Of a DNA stretch of 55,998 bases, positions 1-8,271 are shown in pieces. Source of the stretch: Prochlorococcus sp. scB243_495L20 (GTDB lineage Bacteria > Cyanobacteriota > Cyanobacteriia > PCC-6307 > Cyanobiaceae). The position numbers and the translations under genes are program-made. The notes beneath the pieces were generated by a model. It ran no database searches, was not told where the DNA came from, and saw nothing but the letters and a program-made list of their open reading frames with translations. Position 1 is the first letter of the stretch. Each line of letters starts with the position of its first letter. Where the stretch lies: assembly GCA_000634215.1 (NCBI GenBank), contig JFLX01000075.1:1-55998 (forward strand), read 5' to 3'.

Positions 1-543
1 ACCTACGGCTCGGTAGTCAATACATCTAATTTTCTAAATCCTCAGAGTGAAAAACATAAAATTACGGACACTTCTTTTGCTTACTTTGCTACAGGGAATG
101 TTGCGATATCAAAAGACTTGATTTTAAGTGTGGGATTATTTGATACTTCTTTTAGTCTTTACGGTTGGGAGGATTTAGAACTTGGAGAAAGATTAAAAAA
201 AATTGGGACAAAATTAATTAAATGCCCAAATGCAGTAGGTTTTCATTGGCATCCGCCATTTAATTGCGAACAAATAGATTCATTAATAGCTCAAGAAAAA
301 GAGAGAGCAAAAATGGCTTTAGTGTTTTATAAGAAACACCCAAATTTAAGGGTTAGATTTATGATTCAATTAACTCCTCTCCATAATTTACTTTGGCAAA
401 TTCTTTGCTTGGGAGGACTAATCAGTGTTGATAGAATCTTGCCTTTATTAAAATTCCTAGTAAATATAAGAAGAAATAGATTTGCACTTGAGATACTTAG
501 GATACCTTTAAATATGATATACATTAAAGAGTTAACCAAATGA
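1..543 (+). CDS. Glycosyltransferase family 2, C-terminal part (5'-truncated by window edge)
   Basis: The reading frame is open from base 1, so the gene begins outside the window; the TTG at 118 is only an internal codon. The visible 180 residues contain the acceptor-side block GWEDLELGERL near residue 55, followed by a FHWHPP segment. This matches the C-terminal catalytic part (Glyco_transf_7C-like) of GT2 enzymes that move a sugar from a nucleotide donor to a surface glycan. The hydrophobic stretch around LLWQILCLGGLISVD could be a membrane-associated helix. The class is reasonably sure; donor and acceptor cannot be told from this fragment. Confidence 0.75.
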   Translation, partial: TYGSVVNTSNFLNPQSEKHKITDTSFAYFATGNVAISKDLILSVGLFDTSFSLYGWEDLELGERLKKIGTKLIKCPNAVGFHWHPPFNCEQIDSLIAQEKERAKMALVFYKKHPNLRVRFMIQLTPLHNLLWQILCLGGLISVDRILPLLKFLVNIRRNRFALEILRIPLNMIYIKELTK

Positions 544-574
544 AGATAAAAAACTTTTAGAAATACACATCACT

Positions 575-583
575 TGCTAGAAT
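575..583 (+). promoter_or_regulatory. Extended -10 promoter candidate for rpsB
   Basis: TG (575-576), one base, then TAGAAT (578-583) fits an extended -10 element. No good -35 box is seen 17 bases upstream. Initiation would fall near 590, about 89 bases before the rpsB start, so the transcript would begin just ahead of the interleaved inverted repeats at 603-666. Confidence 0.4.
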
Positions 584-602
584 ATTTGAAGTAAATTTCA
601 CA

Positions 603-666
603 CATCTGGCCGTTTCGGGTGATTTATTAAAAATAATTTCCCGTCAGATGGAGGCTAACCCGAAAC
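603..666 (+). promoter_or_regulatory. Candidate pseudoknotted mRNA leader of rpsB
   Basis: Two inverted repeats interleave. Stem A pairs 603-610 (CATCTGGC) with 643-650 (GTCAGATG), 8 pairs with one G-U. Stem B pairs 612-620 (GTTTCGGGT) with 658-666 (ACCCGAAAC), 9 perfect pairs. The order A-B-A'-B' is that of an H-type pseudoknot, with 1, 22 and 7 unpaired bases between segments. The GGAGG at 650-654 sits at its core, 24 bases before the ATG, and a T-run follows 666. Autoregulation of rpsB-tsf by S2 through a structured leader is known in gammaproteobacteria; a similar role here is inferred. Confidence 0.55.
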
Positions 667-678
667 CTTTTTTAAATT

Positions 679-1383
679 ATGGCTGTTGTATCACTATCAG
701 AAATGATGGAAGCTGGTGCCCATTTTGGGCATCAAACTAGACGTTGGAACCCTAAGATGTCTAAGTTTATATATTGCGCGAGAAATGGAGTTCATATTAT
801 TGATCTTGTAAAAACAGCATTGTGTATGAACAATGCGTATAAATGGACGAGAAACGCAGCAAAAAGCGGTAAACGTTTCCTATTTGTCGGTACAAAAAAA
901 CAAGCATCGGATGTAGTAGCTCAAGAAGCTACTCGCTGTGGAGCTGCATATGTAAACCAAAGATGGCTTGGAGGGATGTTGACTAATTGGACAACAATGA
1001 AGGCTAGGATTGAAAGATTAAAGGATCTTGAAAGAATGGAAAGTAGTGGTTCGATAGCAATGAGGCCTAAAAAAGAAGCTGCGGTGTTAAGGAGAGAACT
1101 TGAAAGATTACAAAAATACTTAGGTGGACTTAAGGGAATGAGAAGATTACCAGATGTAGTTGTATTGGTAGATCAGAGAAGAGAATCTAATGCAGTACTT
1201 GAAGCTAGAAAATTAGATATCTCATTAGTATCAATGTTAGATACTAACTGCGATCCCGATTTGTGTGAAGTACCAATTCCTTGTAATGATGATGCCGTTA
1301 GATCTGTGCAACTTATCTTAGGAAGACTTGCAGATGCCATAAATGAGGGTAGAAAGGGCTCTAATGCAGAAAGGAAAAATTAA
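679..1383 (+). CDS. rpsB: 30S ribosomal protein S2
   Basis: The 234-residue product is a full-length bacterial S2, a small-subunit protein needed late in 30S assembly and for S1 docking. It shows the family signatures [15 protein letters not shown] near residue 13, [11 protein letters not shown] near 65, [11 protein letters not shown] near 93, and [15 protein letters not shown] followed by DTNCDPD in the C-terminal third. The ATG at 679 precedes the conserved [13 protein letters not shown] start. It is followed after 44 bases by tsf, the usual pairing, and preceded by the structured leader described separately. Assignment is secure. Confidence 0.98.
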   Translation: MAVVSLSEMMEAGAHFGHQTRRWNPKMSKFIYCARNGVHIIDLVKTALCMNNAYKWTRNAAKSGKRFLFVGTKKQASDVVAQEATRCGAAYVNQRWLGGMLTNWTTMKARIERLKDLERMESSGSIAMRPKKEAAVLRRELERLQKYLGGLKGMRRLPDVVVLVDQRRESNAVLEARKLDISLVSMLDTNCDPDLCEVPIPCNDDAVRSVQLILGRLADAINEGRKGSNAERKN

Positions 1384-1427
1384 ATTTTAATTTAAAACTT
1401 ACTAATCACTAATTTTTATTACTTCAA

Positions 1428-2084
1428 ATGGGAAACATTACAGCAAAACTCGTAAAAGATCTTAGAGACAAGACTGGCGCAGGAATGATGGACTGCAAAA
1501 AAGCACTTAACGAAACTGACGGAAATGTTGATAAAGCTTTGGAATGGTTAAGAAAGAAAGGTATAGCTAGTGCTGAAAAGAAATCTGGAAGAGTAGCGGC
1601 CGAAGGGTCAATTGGTAGTTATATACATACTGGATCAAGAGTGGGAGTTTTACTAGAGTTAAATTGTGAAACTGATTTCGTCGCGAGAGGTGATATATTC
1701 CAATCTCTGTTGAAGGATGTCTCAATGCAAGTAGCAGCCTGCCCAAATGTTGAGTATGTATCAATTGATGAAATACCAGAAGACGTTGTGGAAAAAGAAA
1801 AGCAGATAGAAATGGGTAGGGATGATTTGTCAGGAAAACCAGAACAAATTAAAGAAAAAATAGTTGAAGGGAGAATAGCAAAAAGACTTAATGAGCTTGT
1901 TTTGCTTTCACAACCCTATATCAAAGATAGTTCTTTAACAGTTGAGGATCTTGTTAAACAAGCAGCTGCAAAAATTGGGGAAAATATCAAAGTAAGACGC
2001 TTTACAAGATATACATTGGGTGAAGGTATCGAAAAAAAACAGATGGACTTTGCTGAAGAAGTTGCATCAATGCAATCAAACTAG
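1428..2084 (+). CDS. tsf: Elongation factor Ts
   Basis: EF-Ts is the guanine nucleotide exchange factor that regenerates EF-Tu-GTP. The product has the N-terminal UBA-like module with [19 protein letters not shown] (from residue 9) and the core motif [12 protein letters not shown] near residue 79. At 218 residues it is shorter than the roughly 280-residue E. coli protein, as expected for the compact cyanobacterial and plastid-type form with a reduced core. It is probably co-transcribed with rpsB and runs almost directly into the next gene. Confidence 0.98.
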   Translation: MGNITAKLVKDLRDKTGAGMMDCKKALNETDGNVDKALEWLRKKGIASAEKKSGRVAAEGSIGSYIHTGSRVGVLLELNCETDFVARGDIFQSLLKDVSMQVAACPNVEYVSIDEIPEDVVEKEKQIEMGRDDLSGKPEQIKEKIVEGRIAKRLNELVLLSQPYIKDSSLTVEDLVKQAAAKIGENIKVRRFTRYTLGEGIEKKQMDFAEEVASMQSN

Positions 2085-2088
2085 TCAC

Positions 2089-3174
2089 TTGAATGATTTG
2101 AATAATTTCAATAATTACATAGATATAGATAAAATTAACTCTCAATTAAAGAGAGCAGACATACAAAAAAGAATATTAACTAGAAATATTTATAGGGAAT
2201 ATGAATTTTATCTTAATCTGGTGAGAGATCTACTTTACATCTCTGTAAAAAAAGGCCTTAACCAAATATATAGTTATCGAACAATTAATGATAATTTCTT
2301 AAATGTAAATGAATCCTGTAGTCTCTTTGAAAAACAAATAAGTAAATTAATATTTACGAATTTGCCCTTATTAACAGTAGAACAATTAAAAATAAATGAA
2401 ATTGGAAAAAATATAAATAATGAATTTAATTTTAGTATTTTTGAAAGTTTCACAAAAACAAAGGATGACCAAAAAGAAAAGTTTCAATATGAAGATGGTT
2501 TTCAATTTAAAGAAGCCACTCAGTTCCAGCTTAGTGAAGATTTTTCAAATACTTCTGAATATTATCAAGCTCATAATCATGAGAAATTCGTATCACTTGA
2601 TTTAGATAATAATGATAATGATAATTATTTATCTAGTAACAATATTTTTGAAAATTTAGGAGTTGAAAAACAATTTATTTCATCTCTACTTGAATTATTA
2701 GGAGAAGAAAAAGTTGAAAAACAAAGAAATCCAGAAAATGACAATATCTATCAAATGGATAATTCACCAAAAAGTCAGTTTCTTAAAAATTTTGATTTAA
2801 TTGACAAATCATTGGAAAATTTACTAATGAATCTTTCATATAATGTTAACCAAGAATTATTTAAGGCAAATCTAATAAAAAAGATGATATCTAAAGAGTC
2901 CTTTGATTACTTAGTAGGCAAAAATTTTATGATAAAACATCCATATCCTTTTGTTATTAATTTCGAATTTAACTTAAATCGTTCATCATTAACCGGCAAT
3001 AATTTTCCAAGAATTATTTTTTTCAATATATCTACTGTTGAGTTAGAGTTTAAAAATTTAAATCTTTCTATCCAAAGGAACAAAATAAATGAGCTAAAAA
3101 ATCAATTTCAGCGTTTGATTAAAAAAGAGACATATTGGAGGCAAAAAGAAATCTCTTTGAATAAGGTACACTGA
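2089..3174 (+). CDS. Unknown protein between tsf and recG
   Basis: I do not recognise this protein of about 361 residues. The frame stays open upstream to an ATG at 2020 inside tsf, which would force a 65-base overlap. The TTG at 2089, four bases after the tsf stop, is the more economical start; another TTG lies at 2098. The N-terminal third is helical and basic (KRADIQKRILTRNIYREYEFYLNL). The middle is acidic, Asn/Asp-rich and low in complexity around LDLDNNDNDNYLSSNN, and the C-terminal half looks ordered. There is no signal peptide, membrane segment or recognisable motif. It is followed by recG after 22 bases, so co-transcription is likely. Confidence 0.7.
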   Translation: MNDLNNFNNYIDIDKINSQLKRADIQKRILTRNIYREYEFYLNLVRDLLYISVKKGLNQIYSYRTINDNFLNVNESCSLFEKQISKLIFTNLPLLTVEQLKINEIGKNINNEFNFSIFESFTKTKDDQKEKFQYEDGFQFKEATQFQLSEDFSNTSEYYQAHNHEKFVSLDLDNNDNDNYLSSNNIFENLGVEKQFISSLLELLGEEKVEKQRNPENDNIYQMDNSPKSQFLKNFDLIDKSLENLLMNLSYNVNQELFKANLIKKMISKESFDYLVGKNFMIKHPYPFVINFEFNLNRSSLTGNNFPRIIFFNISTVELEFKNLNLSIQRNKINELKNQFQRLIKKETYWRQKEISLNKVH

Positions 3175-3196
3175 AAAAATAACTCTTTTTTCAAAT

Positions 3197-5596
3197 GTGA
3201 CTATTAGCGGGAACAATAATAAATTAATTAAAGATTGGATAAGACCTCTTCAAAAATCTCTTACTATTGAAACTGAAAACAAATATATAAATACTTTAGG
3301 AAGAGAAAAATATTTTAATGATTATTTGCATGAATCACTAAAAAAACTAGATAATTTTAATCTCTCAGACGAATATTTAAAGATATTTTATGAATTTTCT
3401 AAAAAATATAATGAATATAATAAGTTAGATGAAAATCAAAGAAAAAGGTTAGTTATAGATACAAGAAAAAATCTCTATAAACTAGGTAAAACTCTAGAAA
3501 TAGAAAGTTCTAATAATATTACTAATAATGTTTTTCTGAATGAAGCTGATGAAAGTTTGTCTTTTGATTCAGATATTTCTTTAGTAAAAAATGTAGGAAA
3601 AGTTTATAAAAATAAGCTTAATGAATTAGGGATATTCCATATAAAAGATCTAATTAATTATTTCCCGCGAACATATTTAGACTATACGAATAGAGTCAAG
3701 ATAATAAATTTAAAACCAGATAATTTATACACGTGCATTGCAAACGTTAAAAGATTTTATATTCATAAGAGTAAAAAGAATATCAATTTATCAATAATTA
3801 ATATTGTGGTTTTTGATGAAACGTCTTCAATAAAGGTTACAAAATTTTTTTTAGGAAGAAGATTTAGATCTTACTCTTTCTTCACATCTCAAAAATCTTT
3901 GTATACACCTGGTACCAAATTAGCAATTTCCGGTAAGGTTAAATTGACAGAGTATGGCAAAACTTTTGTAGATCCGCAGATTGAAATTCTTAAGGACAAC
4001 AATGATAATTTTAATTTCTCAGGCAAAATATTACCCCTTTATTCATTAGGTGAAGCATTATCGAATATGAGTTTTATAAAACTTATGAAAAAGGTACTAA
4101 TTTATGCAAAGCAATATCCAGAAATTTTAAATAAAAAGCAACTTGATTCATTATCTTTATTATCAAAAGGAGAGTCGTTGATTAATATTCATTTCCCACC
4201 AACTCAACAGGCACTTATTGAGTCAAAAAAACGTTTGGTTTTTGATGAGTTATTCCTACTTCAAATAAAGTTCCTACTTAGAAAAAGAAAGACGAATAAA
4301 AATGTAACTTCCCAACAATTACCTCAAAAGAAATCTTTATTAAAAGAATTTTTAAATACTTTTCCTTTTGAATTAACAAAATCTCAAGAAAAAGTTTTAA
4401 ATGAAATTAAGAAAGATTTATCTTATCCCGTACCAATGTCTAGATTGCTTCAGGGAGATGTGGGAAGCGGTAAAACTATAATTGCAATAGCATCTCTTTT
4501 GCTTGCAATTGAAAAAAACCTTCAAGGTGCATTTATGGTCCCAACTGAGGTATTGGCAGAACAGCATTATAAAAATTTATTAAAATATTTGAACCCCCTT
4601 TTAGTTTCTGTTGAACTACTTACTGGGAATACTCCTCAAAAAAAGAGAAAAGAAATTTTCTCTAATTTGAACAATGGACTAGTTGATATCCTCGTAGGTA
4701 CTCATGCATTATTTGAGGATAAAGTCATCTTTAACGCATTGGGCATGGTCGTAATTGATGAACAACATAGATTTGGAGTTACTCAAAGAAATAGATTACT
4801 AAATAAAGGAGAAAATACTAACTTGTTAGCAATGACAGCAACGCCAATTCCAAGAACTCTTGCGCTTTCTATTTATGGTGATTTAGATGTGAGTCAAATT
4901 ACAGAACTACCTCCTGGGAGAGTACCCATAACAACAAAAATAATTTCAGAAGACGAATTAACTAACTTGTTCAAGATTGTTGAAGATGAGATCAATAAGG
5001 GAAAGCAAGCTTACGTTATTTTGCCACTTATAGAAGATACAGAAAAAATGAATTTAAGCTCTGCAAAGAAAACTTTCAAACATTTATCAGAAGAGGTCTT
5101 TTTTAACAAAAAAGTTGGATTATTACATGGCAAATTAAGTTCACAAGAAAAGAATGAAGTAATTAATTCTTTTTTAAAGAATGAAATTAATATATTGGTT
5201 TCAACCACAGTAATTGAGGTTGGCATTGATGTCCCTAACGCCACAATTATGATTATTTATAATTCGGACAGATTTGGATTGTCCCAGCTACATCAATTAA
5301 GGGGGAGAGTTGGTAGAGGATCAACAAAATCTTTTTGTTATCTGGTAACCCCCGATAAAAATGGATTAGAAAATAAACGACTTTGTGTTTTGCAAAAATC
5401 TAATGATGGCTTTTATATTGCTGAAAAAGACTTGGAGCTTAGAGGACCAGGGCAGATTTTAGGATATAGACAATCCGGATTGCCTGATTTTGTGCTGGAC
5501 AATTTACCTAGCAATAAATTTCTTATTGATAAGGCTCGAGAAGAGGCTATTAAGATTGTTAGTGATGATCCTGAGTTAAAAAAAATATTATTTTAA
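3197..5596 (+). CDS. recG: ATP-dependent DNA helicase RecG
   Basis: RecG remodels stalled replication forks and branch-migrates Holliday junctions. The 799-residue product has an N-terminal extension of about 120 residues typical of cyanobacteria. The OB-fold wedge domain follows near 170-270, then the helicase lobes: Walker A GDVGSGKT near 418, the DEQH box in VVIDEQHRFG near 522, TATPIPRTLAL near 549, and motif VI QLRGRVGRG near 700. The C-terminal EKDLELRGPGQILG block is also typical. The start is a GTG at 3197. The gene ends a run that begins at rpsB. Confidence 0.96.
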   Translation: MTISGNNNKLIKDWIRPLQKSLTIETENKYINTLGREKYFNDYLHESLKKLDNFNLSDEYLKIFYEFSKKYNEYNKLDENQRKRLVIDTRKNLYKLGKTLEIESSNNITNNVFLNEADESLSFDSDISLVKNVGKVYKNKLNELGIFHIKDLINYFPRTYLDYTNRVKIINLKPDNLYTCIANVKRFYIHKSKKNINLSIINIVVFDETSSIKVTKFFLGRRFRSYSFFTSQKSLYTPGTKLAISGKVKLTEYGKTFVDPQIEILKDNNDNFNFSGKILPLYSLGEALSNMSFIKLMKKVLIYAKQYPEILNKKQLDSLSLLSKGESLINIHFPPTQQALIESKKRLVFDELFLLQIKFLLRKRKTNKNVTSQQLPQKKSLLKEFLNTFPFELTKSQEKVLNEIKKDLSYPVPMSRLLQGDVGSGKTIIAIASLLLAIEKNLQGAFMVPTEVLAEQHYKNLLKYLNPLLVSVELLTGNTPQKKRKEIFSNLNNGLVDILVGTHALFEDKVIFNALGMVVIDEQHRFGVTQRNRLLNKGENTNLLAMTATPIPRTLALSIYGDLDVSQITELPPGRVPITTKIISEDELTNLFKIVEDEINKGKQAYVILPLIEDTEKMNLSSAKKTFKHLSEEVFFNKKVGLLHGKLSSQEKNEVINSFLKNEINILVSTTVIEVGIDVPNATIMIIYNSDRFGLSQLHQLRGRVGRGSTKSFCYLVTPDKNGLENKRLCVLQKSNDGFYIAEKDLELRGPGQILGYRQSGLPDFVLDNLPSNKFLIDKAREEAIKIVSDDPELKKILF

Positions 5597-5709
5597 GGAA
5601 TATACTTATTGATAATTCTGATAATAAATTCATTCATGATTTCTTAAATTGAAATCTATCATTGTAATTTTTGATATATATGCCACTATAAATCAATTGC
5701 GAATTTCAA

Positions 5710-6393
5710 TTGAAAATTTGGAATAAAATACCAATTAAAGATAATGGAGATAAATTAATTGCTATACCTAGCTGCCTAAAGTTTTTTGATCCCCACCCTT
5801 ACTTTCATTTAGGAGCACCTTACAAAGATAAAACTTCTATTTGGAAATTAAGAGAGGAGGTAGTAAATAGATTAGTAAAAGTAAATGATTATTTGATATC
5901 AAAGAGTAGTTTTAACCTTTTAATTTATGACAGCTGGCGACCTTTAGAAGTCCAAGAATTTATGTTTAAAAGAGCATTTTTATTAGAGTCTGAAAAATCA
6001 GATATTGATATTTCTTTTGAAAACATAAAATCTTATCCATCTATTTTAAAAAAAGTTGAAAAATTTTGGGCATATCCTTCTTATGACACTAGGTGTCCTC
6101 CCCCTCATTCAACTGGGGGTGCATTGGATGTTTGTTTATCAGAAAAAGATGGAAATCTTGTTGAAATGGGCAGCATGGTTGATCAAATGGATGAGACCTC
6201 AAAACCTTATTTTTATGCAAATACAAAGAATGAAGAAGCAATTATTTGGAATAGTAGAAGAAATTTATTAAGGGAAATTATGACTAAATTCGGATTCGCT
6301 CAACATCCTAATGAATGGTGGCATTTTAGTTATGGTGATCAATTATGGGCTTGGAAAAATAAAAAGGCAAATGCCCTTTATGGAAAAATATAA
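5710..6393 (+). CDS. D-alanyl-D-alanine dipeptidase (VanX/DdpX family, peptidase M15D)
   Basis: The enzyme should hydrolyse D-Ala-D-Ala to free D-Ala. The 227-residue product keeps the zinc site of VanX with the right spacing: H133 and D140 in HSTGGALDV, and E202 and H205 in NEWWHF, where E202 is the catalytic base. R77 in SWRPLEVQ matches the active-site arginine of VanX. There is no signal peptide, so it is probably cytoplasmic. The start is a TTG at 5710. It converges on sir with only 3 bases between stop codons. No van-type sensor or ligase is nearby, so a role in peptidoglycan turnover or D-Ala scavenging is more likely than antibiotic resistance. Confidence 0.9.
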   Translation: MKIWNKIPIKDNGDKLIAIPSCLKFFDPHPYFHLGAPYKDKTSIWKLREEVVNRLVKVNDYLISKSSFNLLIYDSWRPLEVQEFMFKRAFLLESEKSDIDISFENIKSYPSILKKVEKFWAYPSYDTRCPPPHSTGGALDVCLSEKDGNLVEMGSMVDQMDETSKPYFYANTKNEEAIIWNSRRNLLREIMTKFGFAQHPNEWWHFSYGDQLWAWKNKKANALYGKI

Positions 6394-6396
6394 ATT

Positions 6397-8184
6397 CTAT
6401 TGATTTTCGTTTAGTAAATTCAATATATAATTTTCATCTTTTGAATTTATAAAATCTCCGAAATCCAAATCCAAATTACTCTTCCAATTATCAAATAATG
6501 GTTGAAGAGTTTTTTCTAAATCGTTAAGTTCCATTCTTTGTAAAAATGGTTTAGCAAGCCTTTGTAGATTTTTACTTCCCCCCAACCATAATTGGTATTT
6601 ATTTTGCCCACTTCCAACAAGTGCTAATTCGGCCATATAAGGCCTAGTACATCCATTCGGACATCCTGTCATTCTGAATAATATTGTCTTTTGTATTTTT
6701 AGATCTAATAATAAATTTTCAATCCTTTTTAATACATCAGGTAATATTCTTTCAGCTTCAGTCATTGCAAGACCACAAAGTGGTAAAGCAGGACAAGCTA
6801 AAGCATGTCTTTGTATTTCATTAATGTTTTCTAAATTTTCGTATCCAATTTTTGATAGAGATTTTTGAATTTCACCTTTGTTTTTATTGGCGATATTACA
6901 AAGTAAAATATCTTGGTTAGGGGTGAGTCTTAAATCTAAATTATATTTTTTAACAATACTTGTGATGGTATTCTTCTTTTCTCCTGATAATCTCCCCGAT
7001 AATAATGGTAAACCCACGAAATAGGAGGTTTTATTTTGTTTATGCCAACCTAGGTAATCAATAAGAACCTTATCAGGTTCTTTTCTGATTTTTTTAATTT
7101 CTTTTTTGAAATACTTATCAGAAAGTATCTTTTTGAACCATTTAATACCTTTTCTATGAAGAAGATATTTCATTCTCGAATTTTTTCTTGATTTTCTATC
7201 ACCATAATCTCTTTGAATGGCCACAATGCTTTGTATCAATTCATAAACATCAGGTTCTTCAACATATCCAAGTGGATCTGCAATTCTGGCAAAGGTCTCT
7301 TCATTATTATGTGTTCGACCCATGCCGCCTCCAACATAGAAGTTGCACCCTTCTAAGTTTCCATCTTTAGAGGTAAAGGCAACTATTCCTATGTCATTGG
7401 TAAGAAGATCAACTGAATTGTCCCCAGGAACTGTAATAGCACATTTGAATTTTCTCGGTAAATAAGTTGAACCATAGAGAGGCTCATCTTTTATCCCACT
7501 AAAAACATTATCTTTGAATTGGAGCTTCCTAATTGCTTCAATATCTTTGTCAGGCTTTATGGTGTACTCTAAATCTCCATCAGCCCAAAGCTCTAAAAAA
7601 GTTCCTTGGCCAGCCATTGGGGTGAGAAGATCTGCAACTTTTTTTGACAATGCTCTTGCAATTTTATAGTCTGGTGAATCAAATGGAGCCGCAGGGGCCA
7701 TAACGTTTCTATTTATGTCACCACATGCAGCTAATGTGGAGCCCATTGAATTTACTATTGTTTGAATTACTTCCTTTAGGTTCTCCTTTCTAATTCCATG
7801 CATTTGAAAGGCTTGTCTTGTAGTGGCCCTAAGTGTTCCATTACCTAGTTTGTCAGATAATTCATCTAATGCTAAAAATAATTTCCCTGGGACTTCACCT
7901 CCCGGATTTCTTAACCTAAGCATCATTTGCCAATCTTTACTTTTGCCAGGCCTTCTATTTTCCCTGTTATCTTGTTGATAACTACCATGAAATTTTAATA
8001 ACTGGACTGCATCATTGGTAAAATGATCGCTCTCATTGACTAATTCCGTAGCAAGTGGTTCTTTAAGAAATTGGCTACTTTTTTTAAAATTTTCAAATTT
8101 AGAAACCTCTAGTCCATTTGCCAAACAAACAGTTTCTTCCTTGGTGGGATCTTTTTTCTTTTTTACTTTCTCAACCTTGATCAA
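6397..8184 (-). CDS. sir: Ferredoxin-dependent sulfite reductase
   Basis: The enzyme reduces sulfite to sulfide with six electrons from ferredoxin, the last reductive step of sulfate assimilation. The 595-residue product has the two-fold ferredoxin-like and NIR/SIR domain layout. The cysteines that bind the [4Fe-4S]-siroheme centre are in ACPALPLCGLAMTEAER (near 462) and TGCPNGCTRPYMAE (near 505). The related nitrite reductase NirA is the main alternative, but the length and the AERILPDVLKRIE context fit sir better. It is monocistronic between two convergent or divergent neighbours; the start ATG lies 87 bases from glyS. Confidence 0.93.
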   Translation of the reverse strand: MIKVEKVKKKKDPTKEETVCLANGLEVSKFENFKKSSQFLKEPLATELVNESDHFTNDAVQLLKFHGSYQQDNRENRRPGKSKDWQMMLRLRNPGGEVPGKLFLALDELSDKLGNGTLRATTRQAFQMHGIRKENLKEVIQTIVNSMGSTLAACGDINRNVMAPAAPFDSPDYKIARALSKKVADLLTPMAGQGTFLELWADGDLEYTIKPDKDIEAIRKLQFKDNVFSGIKDEPLYGSTYLPRKFKCAITVPGDNSVDLLTNDIGIVAFTSKDGNLEGCNFYVGGGMGRTHNNEETFARIADPLGYVEEPDVYELIQSIVAIQRDYGDRKSRKNSRMKYLLHRKGIKWFKKILSDKYFKKEIKKIRKEPDKVLIDYLGWHKQNKTSYFVGLPLLSGRLSGEKKNTITSIVKKYNLDLRLTPNQDILLCNIANKNKGEIQKSLSKIGYENLENINEIQRHALACPALPLCGLAMTEAERILPDVLKRIENLLLDLKIQKTILFRMTGCPNGCTRPYMAELALVGSGQNKYQLWLGGSKNLQRLAKPFLQRMELNDLEKTLQPLFDNWKSNLDLDFGDFINSKDENYILNLLNENQ

Positions 8185-8271
8185 AGGACCAAAAAATATC
8201 TCTTTTTATACATTAGCGAAAAGCTTATTTAACTGGTAGTAAATTATAGTAAGTTAAGTCATATTTTTTTC

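Noticed and set aside
118-543. Reading the glycosyltransferase as starting at the TTG at 118
   Set aside because: The frame is open with family-like sequence from base 1, so 118 is internal and the gene is truncated by the window.
2020-2088. ATG at 2020 as start of the gene after tsf
   Set aside because: It would overlap tsf by 65 bases; the residues there only restate the tsf 3' end in another frame.
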